This document shows, one piece after another, positions 25,554-35,056 of a stretch of DNA of 64,000 bases. Position numbers and translations under genes: made by a program. Location of the stretch: NCBI RefSeq assembly GCF_030814715.1, contig NZ_JAUSVO010000001.1, forward strand, positions 1-64,000, read 5' to 3'. The notes beneath the pieces are model-generated. The model was not told where the DNA came from. It ran no database searches and worked only from the letters and a program-made list of their open reading frames with translations. The stretch is from Kaistia dalseonensis (GTDB lineage: Bacteria > Pseudomonadota > Alphaproteobacteria > Rhizobiales > Kaistiaceae). How positions within the stretch are numbered: position 1 is the first letter of the stretch; every line of letters begins with the position of its first letter.

Positions 25554-28544
25554 ATGGCGGCAGGAAAAACGGAACGGAAGGCGGCAGAGGCCGGCGCGGC
25601 GCTGTCGCTCGCCATACGCCCGCTGGTCCGCCTGCCGCGCGCGCCTTTGCTGCGCGCGTCGCTGCAGCATATCGCCGAAGCCGCCGATCTGGCCGGCTTC
25701 GGGGCCGAATGGGCCGATTTGCGCAGCCGTGACGCCGTCCTCGCCGATTTCCTCGGCGCCGTCTTCGAAGCCTCGCCCTTCCTGCGCGATACGGCCTTCA
25801 TGGATTTTGGCCGCCTGCTCGCGATCCTCGCTGCCGATCCCGATCTCCGCTTTCGTGAAATCTGCGAGACGGTCGGCGCCTCCTGGCGGACGGGCGATCT
25901 CGACCATCTGATGTCGGGCCTGAGGCGGGCGCGGCGCGAGGTGGCGCTTCTGGTCGCGCTTGCTGATCTCGGCGGCGTCTGGTCGGTGGAACAGGTGACG
26001 GCGGCGCTGACCGGCTTCGCCGATGTCGCGGTCTCGGCCGCGGTCGCTTTCCTGCTCGCCGAGGCGCATGCGGCCGGCACGATCCGCCTGCCGCATCCCG
26101 ATGAGCCGGCCCGTGATTGCGGCTGGATCCTGCTCGGCATGGGCAAGTTCGGCGCCGCCGAGCTCAATTATTCGAGCGACATCGATCTGATTGTCCTGTT
26201 CGATCCCGACAAGGCCGATGTCGCCGATCGCGACGAGATCGGCACGTTCTTCGTCAAGCTGACGCGGCGGCTGGTCAGGATCCTGCAGGAATATACCAGC
26301 GACGGCTATGTGTTCCGCACCGATCTGCGCCTGCGCCCCGATCCGGGCTCGACGCCCGTCGCGATCTCCACCGTCGCCGCCTTCCAATATTATGAAGGAC
26401 GCGGGCAGAACTGGGAGCGCGCGGCGCTGATCAAGGCCTGGCCCGTCGCCGGTGATCTCGCAGCCGGCCAGTCTTTCCTCGCCGAGCTCGCGCCCTTCAT
26501 CTGGCGCAAATATCTCGACTACGCGGCGATTGCGGATATTCACTCGATCAAGCGCCAGATCAACGAACATCGCGGCCATGACCAGATCGCGGTCGCCGGC
26601 CATAATGTGAAGCTCGGGCGTGGCGGCATCCGCGAGATCGAGTTTTTCGTCCAGACCCAGCAATTGATCGCCGGCGGCCGTGATCCCGAGCTTCGCGGCC
26701 GGCGCACGCTGGAGATGTTGACGGTGCTGGCGCGCAAGGGCTGGATCGCCCCGGAGGCCGAGCGCGATCTCGCCAATGGCTATCGCTTCCTGCGGCAGGT
26801 CGAGCATCGCCTGCAGATGATCGCCGACGAGCAGACGCATACGCTGCCCGATAGCGATGAGGGCCTCGACGTCATCGCCCGGCTGATGGGCGAGAAGACG
26901 GTAAAGTCCTTCTCGAAGGTGCTCGTCGCGACGCTCGAAATGGTGCGCGAGCACTATACCCACCTCTTCGAGGCGGCGCCTTCGCTCTCATCGACGCTCG
27001 GCAGTCTCGTCTTCACCGGCGACGACGAAGACCCCGAGACGGTCGCGACGCTCGCCGGCCTCGGCTATGCCAATCCGCGCGAGGTCAGCCGCACCATCCG
27101 CGGCTGGCATTTCGGCCGCTATCCCGCGATGCGCTCGGCGGCCGCGCGCGAACGGCTGACGGAGATCACGCCGGCGCTTCTCGAGGCGCTGGCGACGACC
27201 GACAATGCCGATGCCGCCTTCAACGCGTTCGACCGCTTTCTCGCGCGGCTCCCGGCCGGCGTGCAGCTCTTCGCGCTGCTCGGCTCCAATCCGGGGCTGC
27301 TGAACCTCCTCGCCACCATCATGGGCACGGCGCCGCGGCTGGCCGAAATCGTCACCGCCCGGCCCCATGTGCTCGACGCCGTGCTGGATCCGGCCTTCTT
27401 TGGCCGCCTGCCGGATCGCAAGATACTCGCCGCGCGGCTCGATGCATCGCTCGGCGAGGCGAGGGCGCTGGAGGAAGTGCTCGATCGTGCCCGTATCTTC
27501 GGCAAGGAACAGGCCTTCCTGATCGGCGTGCGCGTGATCACGGGAACGGTTGGCGCGCGGGCGGCGGGCTTTGCCTATGCCGACCTGGCCGATCTGCTCC
27601 TTTCCGTGCTGCTGGATCATGTGCGCAAGGAATTCGAGACCGTTCACGGCCGGATGAAGAAGGGGCGCGTTGCGCTCGTCGCGCTCGGCAAGCTCGGCGG
27701 CCGCGAGATGACGGCGGCCTCCGATCTCGATCTGATCCTGCTCTATGATTTCGCCGAGAGCGCGGTCTCGTCCGATGGCGAGCGGCCGCTGTCCGGCAGC
27801 CAGTATTACGCCCGGCTGACGCAGCGCCTGATCACCGCGATTTCGGCGCGCACGGCGGAGGGATCACTCTACGAGGTCGATTTCCGCCTGCGTCCCTCCG
27901 GCAATGCCGGCCCGCTCGCGACCCATATCCGCGCCTTCGCCGAATATCAGGCCAAGGCCGCATGGACGTGGGAGCACATGGCACTCACCCGCGCGCGGCC
28001 GATCGCGGGCGACAGGACGCTGATCGCCGAGATGACGGCCCAGGCGCGCGCCGTGCTGACGGCGCCGCATGACCGCAAGAAGGTGACGCGCGACGTGCTC
28101 GACATGCGCGCGCTGCTGCAGGCGGAGAAGACGGCCGAGGGTCCTTGGGACCTCAAGCAGGTGCCCGGCGGCCAGGTCGATATCGAGTTCATCGCCCAAT
28201 ATCTCCAGCTCGTGCATGGCGCGACCCATCCCGACTTGCTGAGCTTCGAGACGGAGGTCGTGCTGGCGAGCGCCGCCAAGGCCGGCCTGCTGCCGCCGCC
28301 CGAGGCAGAGATCCTGCTGCCCGGCCTCAGGCTCTACCAGCGGCTGGTGCAGATCCTGCGCCTTTGCGTCGTCGGGCCGTTCGAGGCCAAAGAGGCGCCG
28401 CGCGGCCTGCTCGACCTGCTCGCGCGCGCCGGCGACCTGCCGGATTTCGCCACTCTCGACGCCCATCTTCGCGCGACGGAGAAGGACGTGCGCGCGTCGT
28501 TCGAGCGGATTATCGGGAAGGTTCCGCCGAAGCCCCGAGCCTGA
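25554..28544 (+). CDS. glnE: Bifunctional glutamine synthetase adenylyltransferase/deadenylase
   Basis: A 996-residue enzyme that adds or removes AMP on the conserved tyrosine of glutamine synthetase in response to PII and glutamine, adjusting ammonia assimilation. Both nucleotidyltransferase domains are intact: the N-terminal one with GMGKFGAAELNYSSDIDLI (about residue 195) and the C-terminal one with ALGKLGGREMTAASDLDLI (about residue 709). Each has the G-x-G/S-x-D-x-D metal-binding pattern and is followed by a helical GlnD-type domain. Length matches the family. The 3' end overlaps a convergent kinase gene by 35 bp. Confidence 0.97.
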   Translation: MAAGKTERKAAEAGAALSLAIRPLVRLPRAPLLRASLQHIAEAADLAGFGAEWADLRSRDAVLADFLGAVFEASPFLRDTAFMDFGRLLAILAADPDLRFREICETVGASWRTGDLDHLMSGLRRARREVALLVALADLGGVWSVEQVTAALTGFADVAVSAAVAFLLAEAHAAGTIRLPHPDEPARDCGWILLGMGKFGAAELNYSSDIDLIVLFDPDKADVADRDEIGTFFVKLTRRLVRILQEYTSDGYVFRTDLRLRPDPGSTPVAISTVAAFQYYEGRGQNWERAALIKAWPVAGDLAAGQSFLAELAPFIWRKYLDYAAIADIHSIKRQINEHRGHDQIAVAGHNVKLGRGGIREIEFFVQTQQLIAGGRDPELRGRRTLEMLTVLARKGWIAPEAERDLANGYRFLRQVEHRLQMIADEQTHTLPDSDEGLDVIARLMGEKTVKSFSKVLVATLEMVREHYTHLFEAAPSLSSTLGSLVFTGDDEDPETVATLAGLGYANPREVSRTIRGWHFGRYPAMRSAAARERLTEITPALLEALATTDNADAAFNAFDRFLARLPAGVQLFALLGSNPGLLNLLATIMGTAPRLAEIVTARPHVLDAVLDPAFFGRLPDRKILAARLDASLGEARALEEVLDRARIFGKEQAFLIGVRVITGTVGARAAGFAYADLADLLLSVLLDHVRKEFETVHGRMKKGRVALVALGKLGGREMTAASDLDLILLYDFAESAVSSDGERPLSGSQYYARLTQRLITAISARTAEGSLYEVDFRLRPSGNAGPLATHIRAFAEYQAKAAWTWEHMALTRARPIAGDRTLIAEMTAQARAVLTAPHDRKKVTRDVLDMRALLQAEKTAEGPWDLKQVPGGQVDIEFIAQYLQLVHGATHPDLLSFETEVVLASAAKAGLLPPPEAEILLPGLRLYQRLVQILRLCVVGPFEAKEAPRGLLDLLARAGDLPDFATLDAHLRATEKDVRASFERIIGKVPPKPRA

Positions 28545-30912
28545 GCGCCGCGCCGGCCGATGCGCCGGTCGGCGGCACGGGCGTATCGGCGCGATCGAGC
28601 GGCAGGCGGATCGAGACGATCGTGCCCTTGCCCTCATGGCTGCGGATCCGCATCGCGCCGCCATGCAACTCCGCCAGCGACCGCGTGATCGCCAGCCCGA
28701 GGCCCGAGCCCTTGTGGCTCTTGGTGAACTGGTTCTGCACCTGTTCGAACGGCCGGCCGAGCTTGCGCAAAGCATCCTGCGGAATGCCGATGCCGTTATC
28801 CTCGATCGAGAGCGTCAGCGCCGATCCGATCCGCCGGGCCCGCACGCTGATATGGCCGTTCTCCGGCGTGAATTTCACCGCATTGGAGAGCAGGTTGATC
28901 ACCATCTGCTTGACGGCGCGGCGATCGGCATAGAGGCCGATCTCGTCCTCCACATCCGTCTCGATCGTCAGCCTGCGCGCCTCGGCCTCCGGCGTCATCA
29001 CGCGCTTGGCCTCGTCGATGATCTCGTCGAGGTCCAGCTTTTCCTTGTCGAGCGTCAGCCGGCCGGCCTCGATGCGCGCCATGTCGAGCACGTCATTGAT
29101 GACGTTCAGCAGGAAATTGCCGCTCTGGTGGATGTCCTGGCAATATTCGACATATTTCGGCGAGCCGAGGGGGCCGAACAGGCTCGTCTGCATGATCTCG
29201 GAGAAGCCGATAATGGCGTTGAGCGGCGTGCGCAGCTCATGGCTGATATTGGCCAGGAACTCCGACTTGGCGCGGTTCGCCGCCTCGGCACGATCCTTCT
29301 CGCGCGAATAATTGCCGGCGAGGTCTTCCATCTCGCGCGCCTGCTGCTCCAGCTTCTGGCGCGACAGGCGCAGGTCGGCGATCGTCGCCATCAGCCGCCG
29401 CTCGCCGTCGATCAGCTTTTCCTCATGGCGCTTGATCGTCGTGATGTCGGTGCCGACCGAGACGAAGCCGCCATCCTTGGTGCGGCGTTCGTTGATCTGC
29501 AGCCAGCGTCCGTCGTTCAACTGCGCCTCGAAGGAGCGCGCGCCCGCCTCGGGCCGTTCGTCGGTGGGAACCTGCGAGCGCACGACGGGCTGTCGGCCCG
29601 ACGCGATGATCTCGGCATAGGGCGTGCCGGCCTGCAGGACGGAATCCGGAATGCCGTGCAATTGCTGGTATTTCGAATTGCACATGACGAGGCGGTTCTC
29701 GGTATCCCAGAGCACGAAGGCCTCGGAGATCGTCTCGATCGCATCGCGCAGGCGGATATCCGCCGTCTTGGAGCTTTCCGCGAGGCGCATCTGCTCGGAG
29801 ACGTCGACGGCGATGCCGATCAGATGAGGCTCCGGCGTGTCGGCATCGACCAGCTCGACGCGGATGCGCAGCCAGACGAAACCGCCATTCGCACGGCGCA
29901 TGCGGAACATGCGGTCGACCGTGGTCTCGTTCGCCTCATAGAGCGCCTCGACCAGATCCATCAAGTCGCCATCGTCCGGGTGGACCAGCTGGTTGACCTC
30001 GCCGAAGCCGAGCAGCGTGTCGCGCGGTGGAAGCTCGACCAGCTCGAACATGGATTTCGACCAGAACAGCCGGCCGCGCGCGACATCCCAGTCCCAAAGG
30101 CCGCAGCGGCCGCGGCGGAGCGCGGTATCGAAGCGGTCATAGGTCTCCTGGTAGATCCGGTCCGCCTGCAAGGCACGGGCGGATTGCGCGAAATAGCCAT
30201 AGAGGATCACGAGCAGGATCGCGCTCGTGCCGACGAAAACCGACACGTTCATCGAGACGTCGGCGCGCCAGTCGCTGTAGACGGCGGGGAAGGGCGTTAC
30301 GATGGCGACGAAGCCGAGGCGGCCATCGAGATGGCGCAGCGTGGCGAAGGCCGAGGTGCCGTCCTCGAGCGCCACCTGCAGCACGCCGGCGCGATCGCCG
30401 AAGATCACCAGCGGCTGCGCATTCGAGACCAGGTCGTTGAAGTCGCGGCCCTCATCGCCGCTGGCGCGGGGCGCGGTGGCGATGACGCGCCCGGTCGTAT
30501 CGGCGACGTAGATGCGTCGTCCGTCTGCCGCGCCGCCCTCGGGCAGGGTGTTGTCGAGCGCGCTCTGCGCGGCCAGCGCGAAATTATCGGTCGGCAGGCC
30601 GGGTTCCGCTTGCGTCAGCGCATAGCCGAGCAGCGACGCGACCATGCTCATCATGTCGCGCGCCTGGTTCTCGCGTTCGACGCGCACGTCGTAAAGATGA
30701 ATGGCGCGCGAGAAGGCGACGATGACGAGGAAGATTACGATCAGGACGGGTATGCATCTGCGAAGAATAGGCTCTGATGCGACAAGCTTTTCGTAAGCCG
30801 GTTGAGCGATCAGCCTCGCATGTCCCTTGATCGTCTGCTTGCGTCGAAACAACTGCTTGGCGATCGACAAATGCTCACTCGCAGACGCACTGGCCAATTC
30901 TGCCCGCGCCAT
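28510..30912 (-). CDS. PAS-domain sensor histidine kinase, PleC/PdhS-like
   Basis: An 800-residue kinase. Two helices (about 52-71 and 223-243) flank a periplasmic domain of about 150 residues. Two or three PAS domains follow (about 255-375 and 385-495), then a coiled-coil linker and the histidine box NISHELRTPLNAIIGFSEIM with histidine 558, the sequence type of Caulobacter PleC and rhizobial PdhS kinases that act on DivK in cell-cycle control. The ATPase domain has the N box NLLSNAVKFTP, EDNGIGIP and GSGLGLAI. I chose the ATG at 30912 because of an AGGGGG site; a GTG at 30954 is less likely. Which PleC-like kinase it is cannot be decided here. Confidence 0.87.
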   Translation of the reverse strand: MARAELASASASEHLSIAKQLFRRKQTIKGHARLIAQPAYEKLVASEPILRRCIPVLIVIFLVIVAFSRAIHLYDVRVERENQARDMMSMVASLLGYALTQAEPGLPTDNFALAAQSALDNTLPEGGAADGRRIYVADTTGRVIATAPRASGDEGRDFNDLVSNAQPLVIFGDRAGVLQVALEDGTSAFATLRHLDGRLGFVAIVTPFPAVYSDWRADVSMNVSVFVGTSAILLVILYGYFAQSARALQADRIYQETYDRFDTALRRGRCGLWDWDVARGRLFWSKSMFELVELPPRDTLLGFGEVNQLVHPDDGDLMDLVEALYEANETTVDRMFRMRRANGGFVWLRIRVELVDADTPEPHLIGIAVDVSEQMRLAESSKTADIRLRDAIETISEAFVLWDTENRLVMCNSKYQQLHGIPDSVLQAGTPYAEIIASGRQPVVRSQVPTDERPEAGARSFEAQLNDGRWLQINERRTKDGGFVSVGTDITTIKRHEEKLIDGERRLMATIADLRLSRQKLEQQAREMEDLAGNYSREKDRAEAANRAKSEFLANISHELRTPLNAIIGFSEIMQTSLFGPLGSPKYVEYCQDIHQSGNFLLNVINDVLDMARIEAGRLTLDKEKLDLDEIIDEAKRVMTPEAEARRLTIETDVEDEIGLYADRRAVKQMVINLLSNAVKFTPENGHISVRARRIGSALTLSIEDNGIGIPQDALRKLGRPFEQVQNQFTKSHKGSGLGLAITRSLAELHGGAMRIRSHEGKGTIVSIRLPLDRADTPVPPTGASAGAALRLGASAEPSR

Positions 30913-31101
30913 ATAGGCCCCCTGATGTCCGCTGTCATCGGGATACGCCAACACCCCGAATCACCCTCATTTGAATCGAGGCGAATCGTGATGTCCAGAA
31001 CGAATTAGGGTTTCGTTAATCATATCCGTTAACCATGTGGAAAGGTCATCTTCCACCATGGCCGGGCGCTTCGTAAAGCGCCCGGAAACCGCCATTTCGC
31101 G

Positions 31102-33744
31102 TCAGGCGAGCGTGCGGGTCACGATGTCGAGCGTATCGGGCGAAAGCCCGTCGCGGGCCGCGATCCGCTTCAGCGCATTCTCCGCGCGGGCGCGCCGTCC
31201 GGCTTCCAGCGCGCGCCAGGAGCGGAAGCTCACCAGCAGCCGCGCGGCGGTCTGCGGATTGCGGCGGTCGAGGTCCAGCACGAAATCGGCGAGGAAGTCG
31301 TATCCGGCGCCGTCGGGGCGGTTGAACTGCGTCTGGTTGGCGCCGGCGAAGCTGCCGACGAGCGCGCGGACGCGGTTCGGATTGCCGATGGCGAACGAGG
31401 GATGGTGCAGGAGCAGCTTGATGCGGTCGAGCGTCTCGTCGGCAGGCACGCTCGCTTCCAGCGTCAGCCACTTGTCGAGCACGAGCGGGTCGTCGCGGTA
31501 GCGATCGTGGAACGCGTCGAGCGCGCGCTGGCGCTCGGGCAGGGCGGCATGGGCGAGCGTCGACAATGCGCCGAGCCGGTCCGTCATGTTGTCGGCCGTC
31601 TCGAAATGGTCGAGCGCCGCCGTGATCGCGGCACGGCTGCCGCCGGCCACCATCAGGTCGAGCAGCGTGTTGCGGAGCGCCCGGCGCCCGGCGCTGCGGG
31701 CGTCCGGCGTGAACTGGCCACCGCCGGACAGCAGGCCGTAGCGGACGAAGAGCGTGTTGCCGAGACCTTCGCAGACCGCCAGGCGCAAGCGCTTCCGCGC
31801 GGCCGCGATGGCGTCCGGGTCGACATCATGGCCGATCTCGCGGGCGACGTCGGCTTCGCTCGGCATCTGCAGCGTCTGGGCGCGGAAGGCCGGCTCGAGT
31901 GTCTCGTCCGACAATATGCCTTCAAGCGCCGCGACCAGCGCCGGCTCGACGGTCGGGCTGCGCCCCGCCGCCACATCGCCGGAACCGGTCACCAGATTGC
32001 GCATGGCGAGCGTCTGCACCGCCTGCCAGCGGTTGAACGGGTCGCTGTCGGTGCGCGCCTGGAACAGCAGGTCTTCCGCCGAAATGTCGATCGCGAGCCG
32101 CACCGGCGCGGAGAAACCGCGCAGCAGCGAGGGCACGGGGCGCGCGCCGACACCACCGAACACCACCGTCTGGCTCGCCTCGGTCAGATGCAGCACATCG
32201 CCCTCGACGCGCGCGCCCGAAACCTCGTCGAAGGCGATATCGGCGCCGTTCGGGCCGATCAGGCCGAAGCGGATCGGCGTGTGCATCGGCTTCTTCACGA
32301 GTTGGCCCGGCGTCGACGGCACGCTCTGCGCGAGCGTCAGCTTGTAGACCCGCGCATTGGCATCATACTGGCCCTTGGCCACGATCTGCGGCGTGCCCGC
32401 CTGCGCATACCAGAGCGCGAACTGCTCGAGATCGGCGCCGGTCGCATCCGCAAAGGCGGCGAGGAAATCCTCGATCGTCGCCGCGTCGCCGTCATGGCGG
32501 TCGAAATAGAGATCCATGCCGGCCCTGAAGCCGTCCGGCCCCAGGATCGTCTTCAGCATGCGGACGACTTCCGCGCCCTTCTCATACACGGTCGGCGTGT
32601 AGAAATTGCTGATTTCGTGATAGATTTCGGGACGGACGGGATGGGCGAGCGGGCCGCCGTCCTCGGGAAACTGCCGCGCCTGCAGCGTGCGCACATCGGC
32701 GATGCGCTTCACAGGACGCGAGCGCATGTCGGAGGAGAATTCCTGGTCGCGGAAGACGGTCAGGCCTTCCTTCAGGCAGAGCTGGAACCAGTCGCGGCAG
32801 GTGATGCGGTTGCCGGTCCAGTTGTGGAAATATTCATGCGCGATGACGCCCTCGACATTGGCATAATCCGCATCGGTCGCGGTGTCGGGATCGGCCAGCA
32901 CATATTTGTCGTTGAAGACGTTGAGGCCCTTGTTCTCCATCGCGCCCATGTTGAAATCCGACACGGCGACGATGATGAAGATGTCGAGATCGTATTCGCG
33001 GCCGAAGGCGGTCTCGTCCCAGCGCATGGAGCGCTTGAGCGCGTCCATCGCATAGGTGCAGCGTCCTTCCTTGCCGTGCTCGCAATAGATGCGCAGCTCG
33101 ACCTCGCGGCCCGACATCGTCGTGAAGCTGTCGGTGATCACGCCGAGATCGCCGGCCACCATCGCGAACAGATAGGACGGCTTGGGGAAGGGGTCGTGCC
33201 AGACCGCGAAGTGGCGGTCGGTGCCGGGAATATCGCCGCTCTCGCCCGGATTGCCATTGGCGAGCAGGATCGGCGCTTCGCTCTTCCGCGCCTCGATGCG
33301 CGTCGTGTAGACGGCGAGGACGTCGGGACGATCGAGGAAATAGGTGATGCGGCGGAAGCCCTCCGCCTCGCACTGCGTGCAATAATTGCCGCTCGTGCGA
33401 TAGAGTCCCATCAGCTTGGTGTTGGCCGAAGGGTCGATGATCGTCTCGATCGTCAGCGTGAAGACCGTATCGGGCACGTCCTCGATGACGAGCAGCGACG
33501 GCGTGGCGTGATAGCGGCCGGGCGCGAGCAGGGCGCCGTCGAGGCTCACCGACTTCAGCACGGTCTCGTCGCCGACCAGTTCCAGCCGGCCGAGCACCGC
33601 CTCGGCGCTGTTCGGGCGGATCGAAAGCGTGGCGGTCAGATGGGTCGCGACCGGGTCGAGCTTAAAGTCGAGCAGCACCGTATCGATCGTGAAAGCCGGA
33701 GCGCGATAGTCCCTAAGCCGGATCGGTGCCGTGGCGGTCTTCAT
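31102..33744 (-). CDS. pepN: Aminopeptidase N (M1 zinc metallopeptidase)
   Basis: An 880-residue broad-specificity aminopeptidase of the bacterial PepN subfamily, cytoplasmic. The exopeptidase motif GAMEN is at 267-271 and the zinc site HEYFHNW at 303-309, with the third ligand glutamate in CLKEGLTVFRDQEFSSD near 326. Cysteines in the GNYCTQCEAEGFRRITY block match the family. The C-terminal helical domain (about 545-880) is complete. The gene is isolated between the PleC-like kinase and a divergent LacI-type operon. A TACAAT hexamer upstream (minus strand, 33787-33792) could be its -10 box. Confidence 0.97.
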   Translation of the reverse strand: MKTATAPIRLRDYRAPAFTIDTVLLDFKLDPVATHLTATLSIRPNSAEAVLGRLELVGDETVLKSVSLDGALLAPGRYHATPSLLVIEDVPDTVFTLTIETIIDPSANTKLMGLYRTSGNYCTQCEAEGFRRITYFLDRPDVLAVYTTRIEARKSEAPILLANGNPGESGDIPGTDRHFAVWHDPFPKPSYLFAMVAGDLGVITDSFTTMSGREVELRIYCEHGKEGRCTYAMDALKRSMRWDETAFGREYDLDIFIIVAVSDFNMGAMENKGLNVFNDKYVLADPDTATDADYANVEGVIAHEYFHNWTGNRITCRDWFQLCLKEGLTVFRDQEFSSDMRSRPVKRIADVRTLQARQFPEDGGPLAHPVRPEIYHEISNFYTPTVYEKGAEVVRMLKTILGPDGFRAGMDLYFDRHDGDAATIEDFLAAFADATGADLEQFALWYAQAGTPQIVAKGQYDANARVYKLTLAQSVPSTPGQLVKKPMHTPIRFGLIGPNGADIAFDEVSGARVEGDVLHLTEASQTVVFGGVGARPVPSLLRGFSAPVRLAIDISAEDLLFQARTDSDPFNRWQAVQTLAMRNLVTGSGDVAAGRSPTVEPALVAALEGILSDETLEPAFRAQTLQMPSEADVAREIGHDVDPDAIAAARKRLRLAVCEGLGNTLFVRYGLLSGGGQFTPDARSAGRRALRNTLLDLMVAGGSRAAITAALDHFETADNMTDRLGALSTLAHAALPERQRALDAFHDRYRDDPLVLDKWLTLEASVPADETLDRIKLLLHHPSFAIGNPNRVRALVGSFAGANQTQFNRPDGAGYDFLADFVLDLDRRNPQTAARLLVSFRSWRALEAGRRARAENALKRIAARDGLSPDTLDIVTRTLA

Positions 33745-33932
33745 GGGCGTTCTCCCTGAGACACTGGGCTTCTTCTTCGCCCTTCATTGTAATTTATCTA
33801 ATTGTTTTGGCCCGTCGCTGCCACGTTAAACAATCGTCATGTTGCGCCGAAGCGACCCTTTCCCCCAAGGAATGGGCGCGGCCGTCCGCACCGGCCGCAG
33901 CGGCACGTGGATTGAGTTGCCCACCTCAGTTT

Positions 33933-33953
33933 CTGATGATAATGCATCATCAG
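33933..33953 (+). promoter_or_regulatory. Palindromic operator candidate before the LacI-type gene
   Basis: CTGATGAT and ATCATCAG form a perfect 8-bp inverted repeat with a 5-nt spacer, immediately before the GGAGG ribosome site of the regulator. LacI-family proteins bind such palindromes, so this may be the autoregulatory and operon operator. I found no second copy before the isomerase gene. Confidence 0.6.
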
Positions 33954-33965
33954 GGAGGAATTCTC

Positions 33966-34991
33966 GTGGCCAAGACGACGCTTCAAGACGTCGCCCGCGA
34001 GGCTGGCGTCAGTCTAGCGACAGTCGATCGCGTGCTGAACGGGCGTGCCGGCGTGCATGCGCGCACGGTCGAGCGCGTGCAGGCGGCCATCGACCGGATG
34101 AATTACCAGCCCGATCGCCTTGCTTCGCGCCTGGCGCGCGGCCGCGACTATTGCTTCGAGATCGTGCTGCCGACCGGCGCCAACGAATTCATGCGCATGC
34201 TGGAAGCCGAGTTCCGCGCCACGGCCGATCGCTATGCCCATGAGCATGTGCGGCTGAGCTTCAGCCATGTCGACGTGTTCGATGGCGAGGTGCTGGCGGC
34301 TGCGCTGGAGAAGCTCCCCCATGATCTCGACGGCGTCGCCGTCGTGGCGCTCGATCATCCGGCCGTCGCGGAAGCGATCAACGTGCTCGCCGATCGCGGC
34401 ATGACCGTGGTCACGCTCGTCTCCGACCTGCCGGGGACACGGCGGGCGCATTTCGTCGGTATCGACAATTATGCCGCCGGCCGCACCGCCGCGAGCCTGC
34501 TCGGCCGCTTCCTCGGCCATCGCAGCGGCAAGGTCGGCCTCATCGCCGGCTCGCTGGCGCTGCGCGACCATATCGAGCGGCAATATGGCTTCGAACAGGT
34601 GATCGCGCGGGAATATCCCGATCTCGAACTGCTGCCGGTGCGCGAGGCGCGCGACGAGGACGCGCGCGTCGAAATCGTGACGGAGGCGCTGCTGCGCGAG
34701 CACGCCGATCTGGTCGGGATCTACAATGTCGGCGCCGGTACGCCCGGCATCGTCACCGCGCTGGAGGCCTCGGGCCGCTCGCGCGAGATCGTGTTCATCG
34801 CGCATGAGCTGACGCCCTTCAATCGCCGCCATCTCATTCGGGGCACCATCGACGCCGTGATCAACCAGGATCCCGGCCACATGGCGCGCAGCGCGGCGCG
34901 CATCCTGCTCGCGACGCGCGAGGGCATGCCCATCGTGGCGGGGCAGGAGCGCATCCGCATCGACATCTTCATCAGGGACAATGTTCCCTAG
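33966..34991 (+). CDS. LacI-family transcriptional regulator of a sugar operon
   Basis: A 341-residue regulator. The N-terminal helix-turn-helix reads TTLQDVAREAGVSLATVDRVLNGRAGV (residues about 4-30), with the hinge ERVQAAIDRMNYQPDRLASRLARG. The rest is a periplasmic-binding-protein-like sugar sensor (about 60-335). The D-R-V-L-N variant resembles regulators of inositol-type and rare-sugar CUT2 operons. The GTG start has a GGAGG site; the longer upstream frame is untranslated leader. It is the first gene of an operon encoding an isomerase, a dehydrogenase and an ABC importer, and probably represses it. Confidence 0.9.
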   Translation: MAKTTLQDVAREAGVSLATVDRVLNGRAGVHARTVERVQAAIDRMNYQPDRLASRLARGRDYCFEIVLPTGANEFMRMLEAEFRATADRYAHEHVRLSFSHVDVFDGEVLAAALEKLPHDLDGVAVVALDHPAVAEAINVLADRGMTVVTLVSDLPGTRRAHFVGIDNYAAGRTAASLLGRFLGHRSGKVGLIAGSLALRDHIERQYGFEQVIAREYPDLELLPVREARDEDARVEIVTEALLREHADLVGIYNVGAGTPGIVTALEASGRSREIVFIAHELTPFNRRHLIRGTIDAVINQDPGHMARSAARILLATREGMPIVAGQERIRIDIFIRDNVP

Positions 34992-35056
34992 AGCGCCATT
35001 CAGCCAACCCGAACCGGGCCATGCCCGAACACCCAAGCTTCTCGAGGAGGACTTCC

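Noticed and set aside
28636-33759. Long plus-strand frames opposite the PleC-like kinase and pepN
   Set aside because: Both are antisense shadows with low-complexity, charged translations; the minus-strand genes carry intact catalytic motifs.
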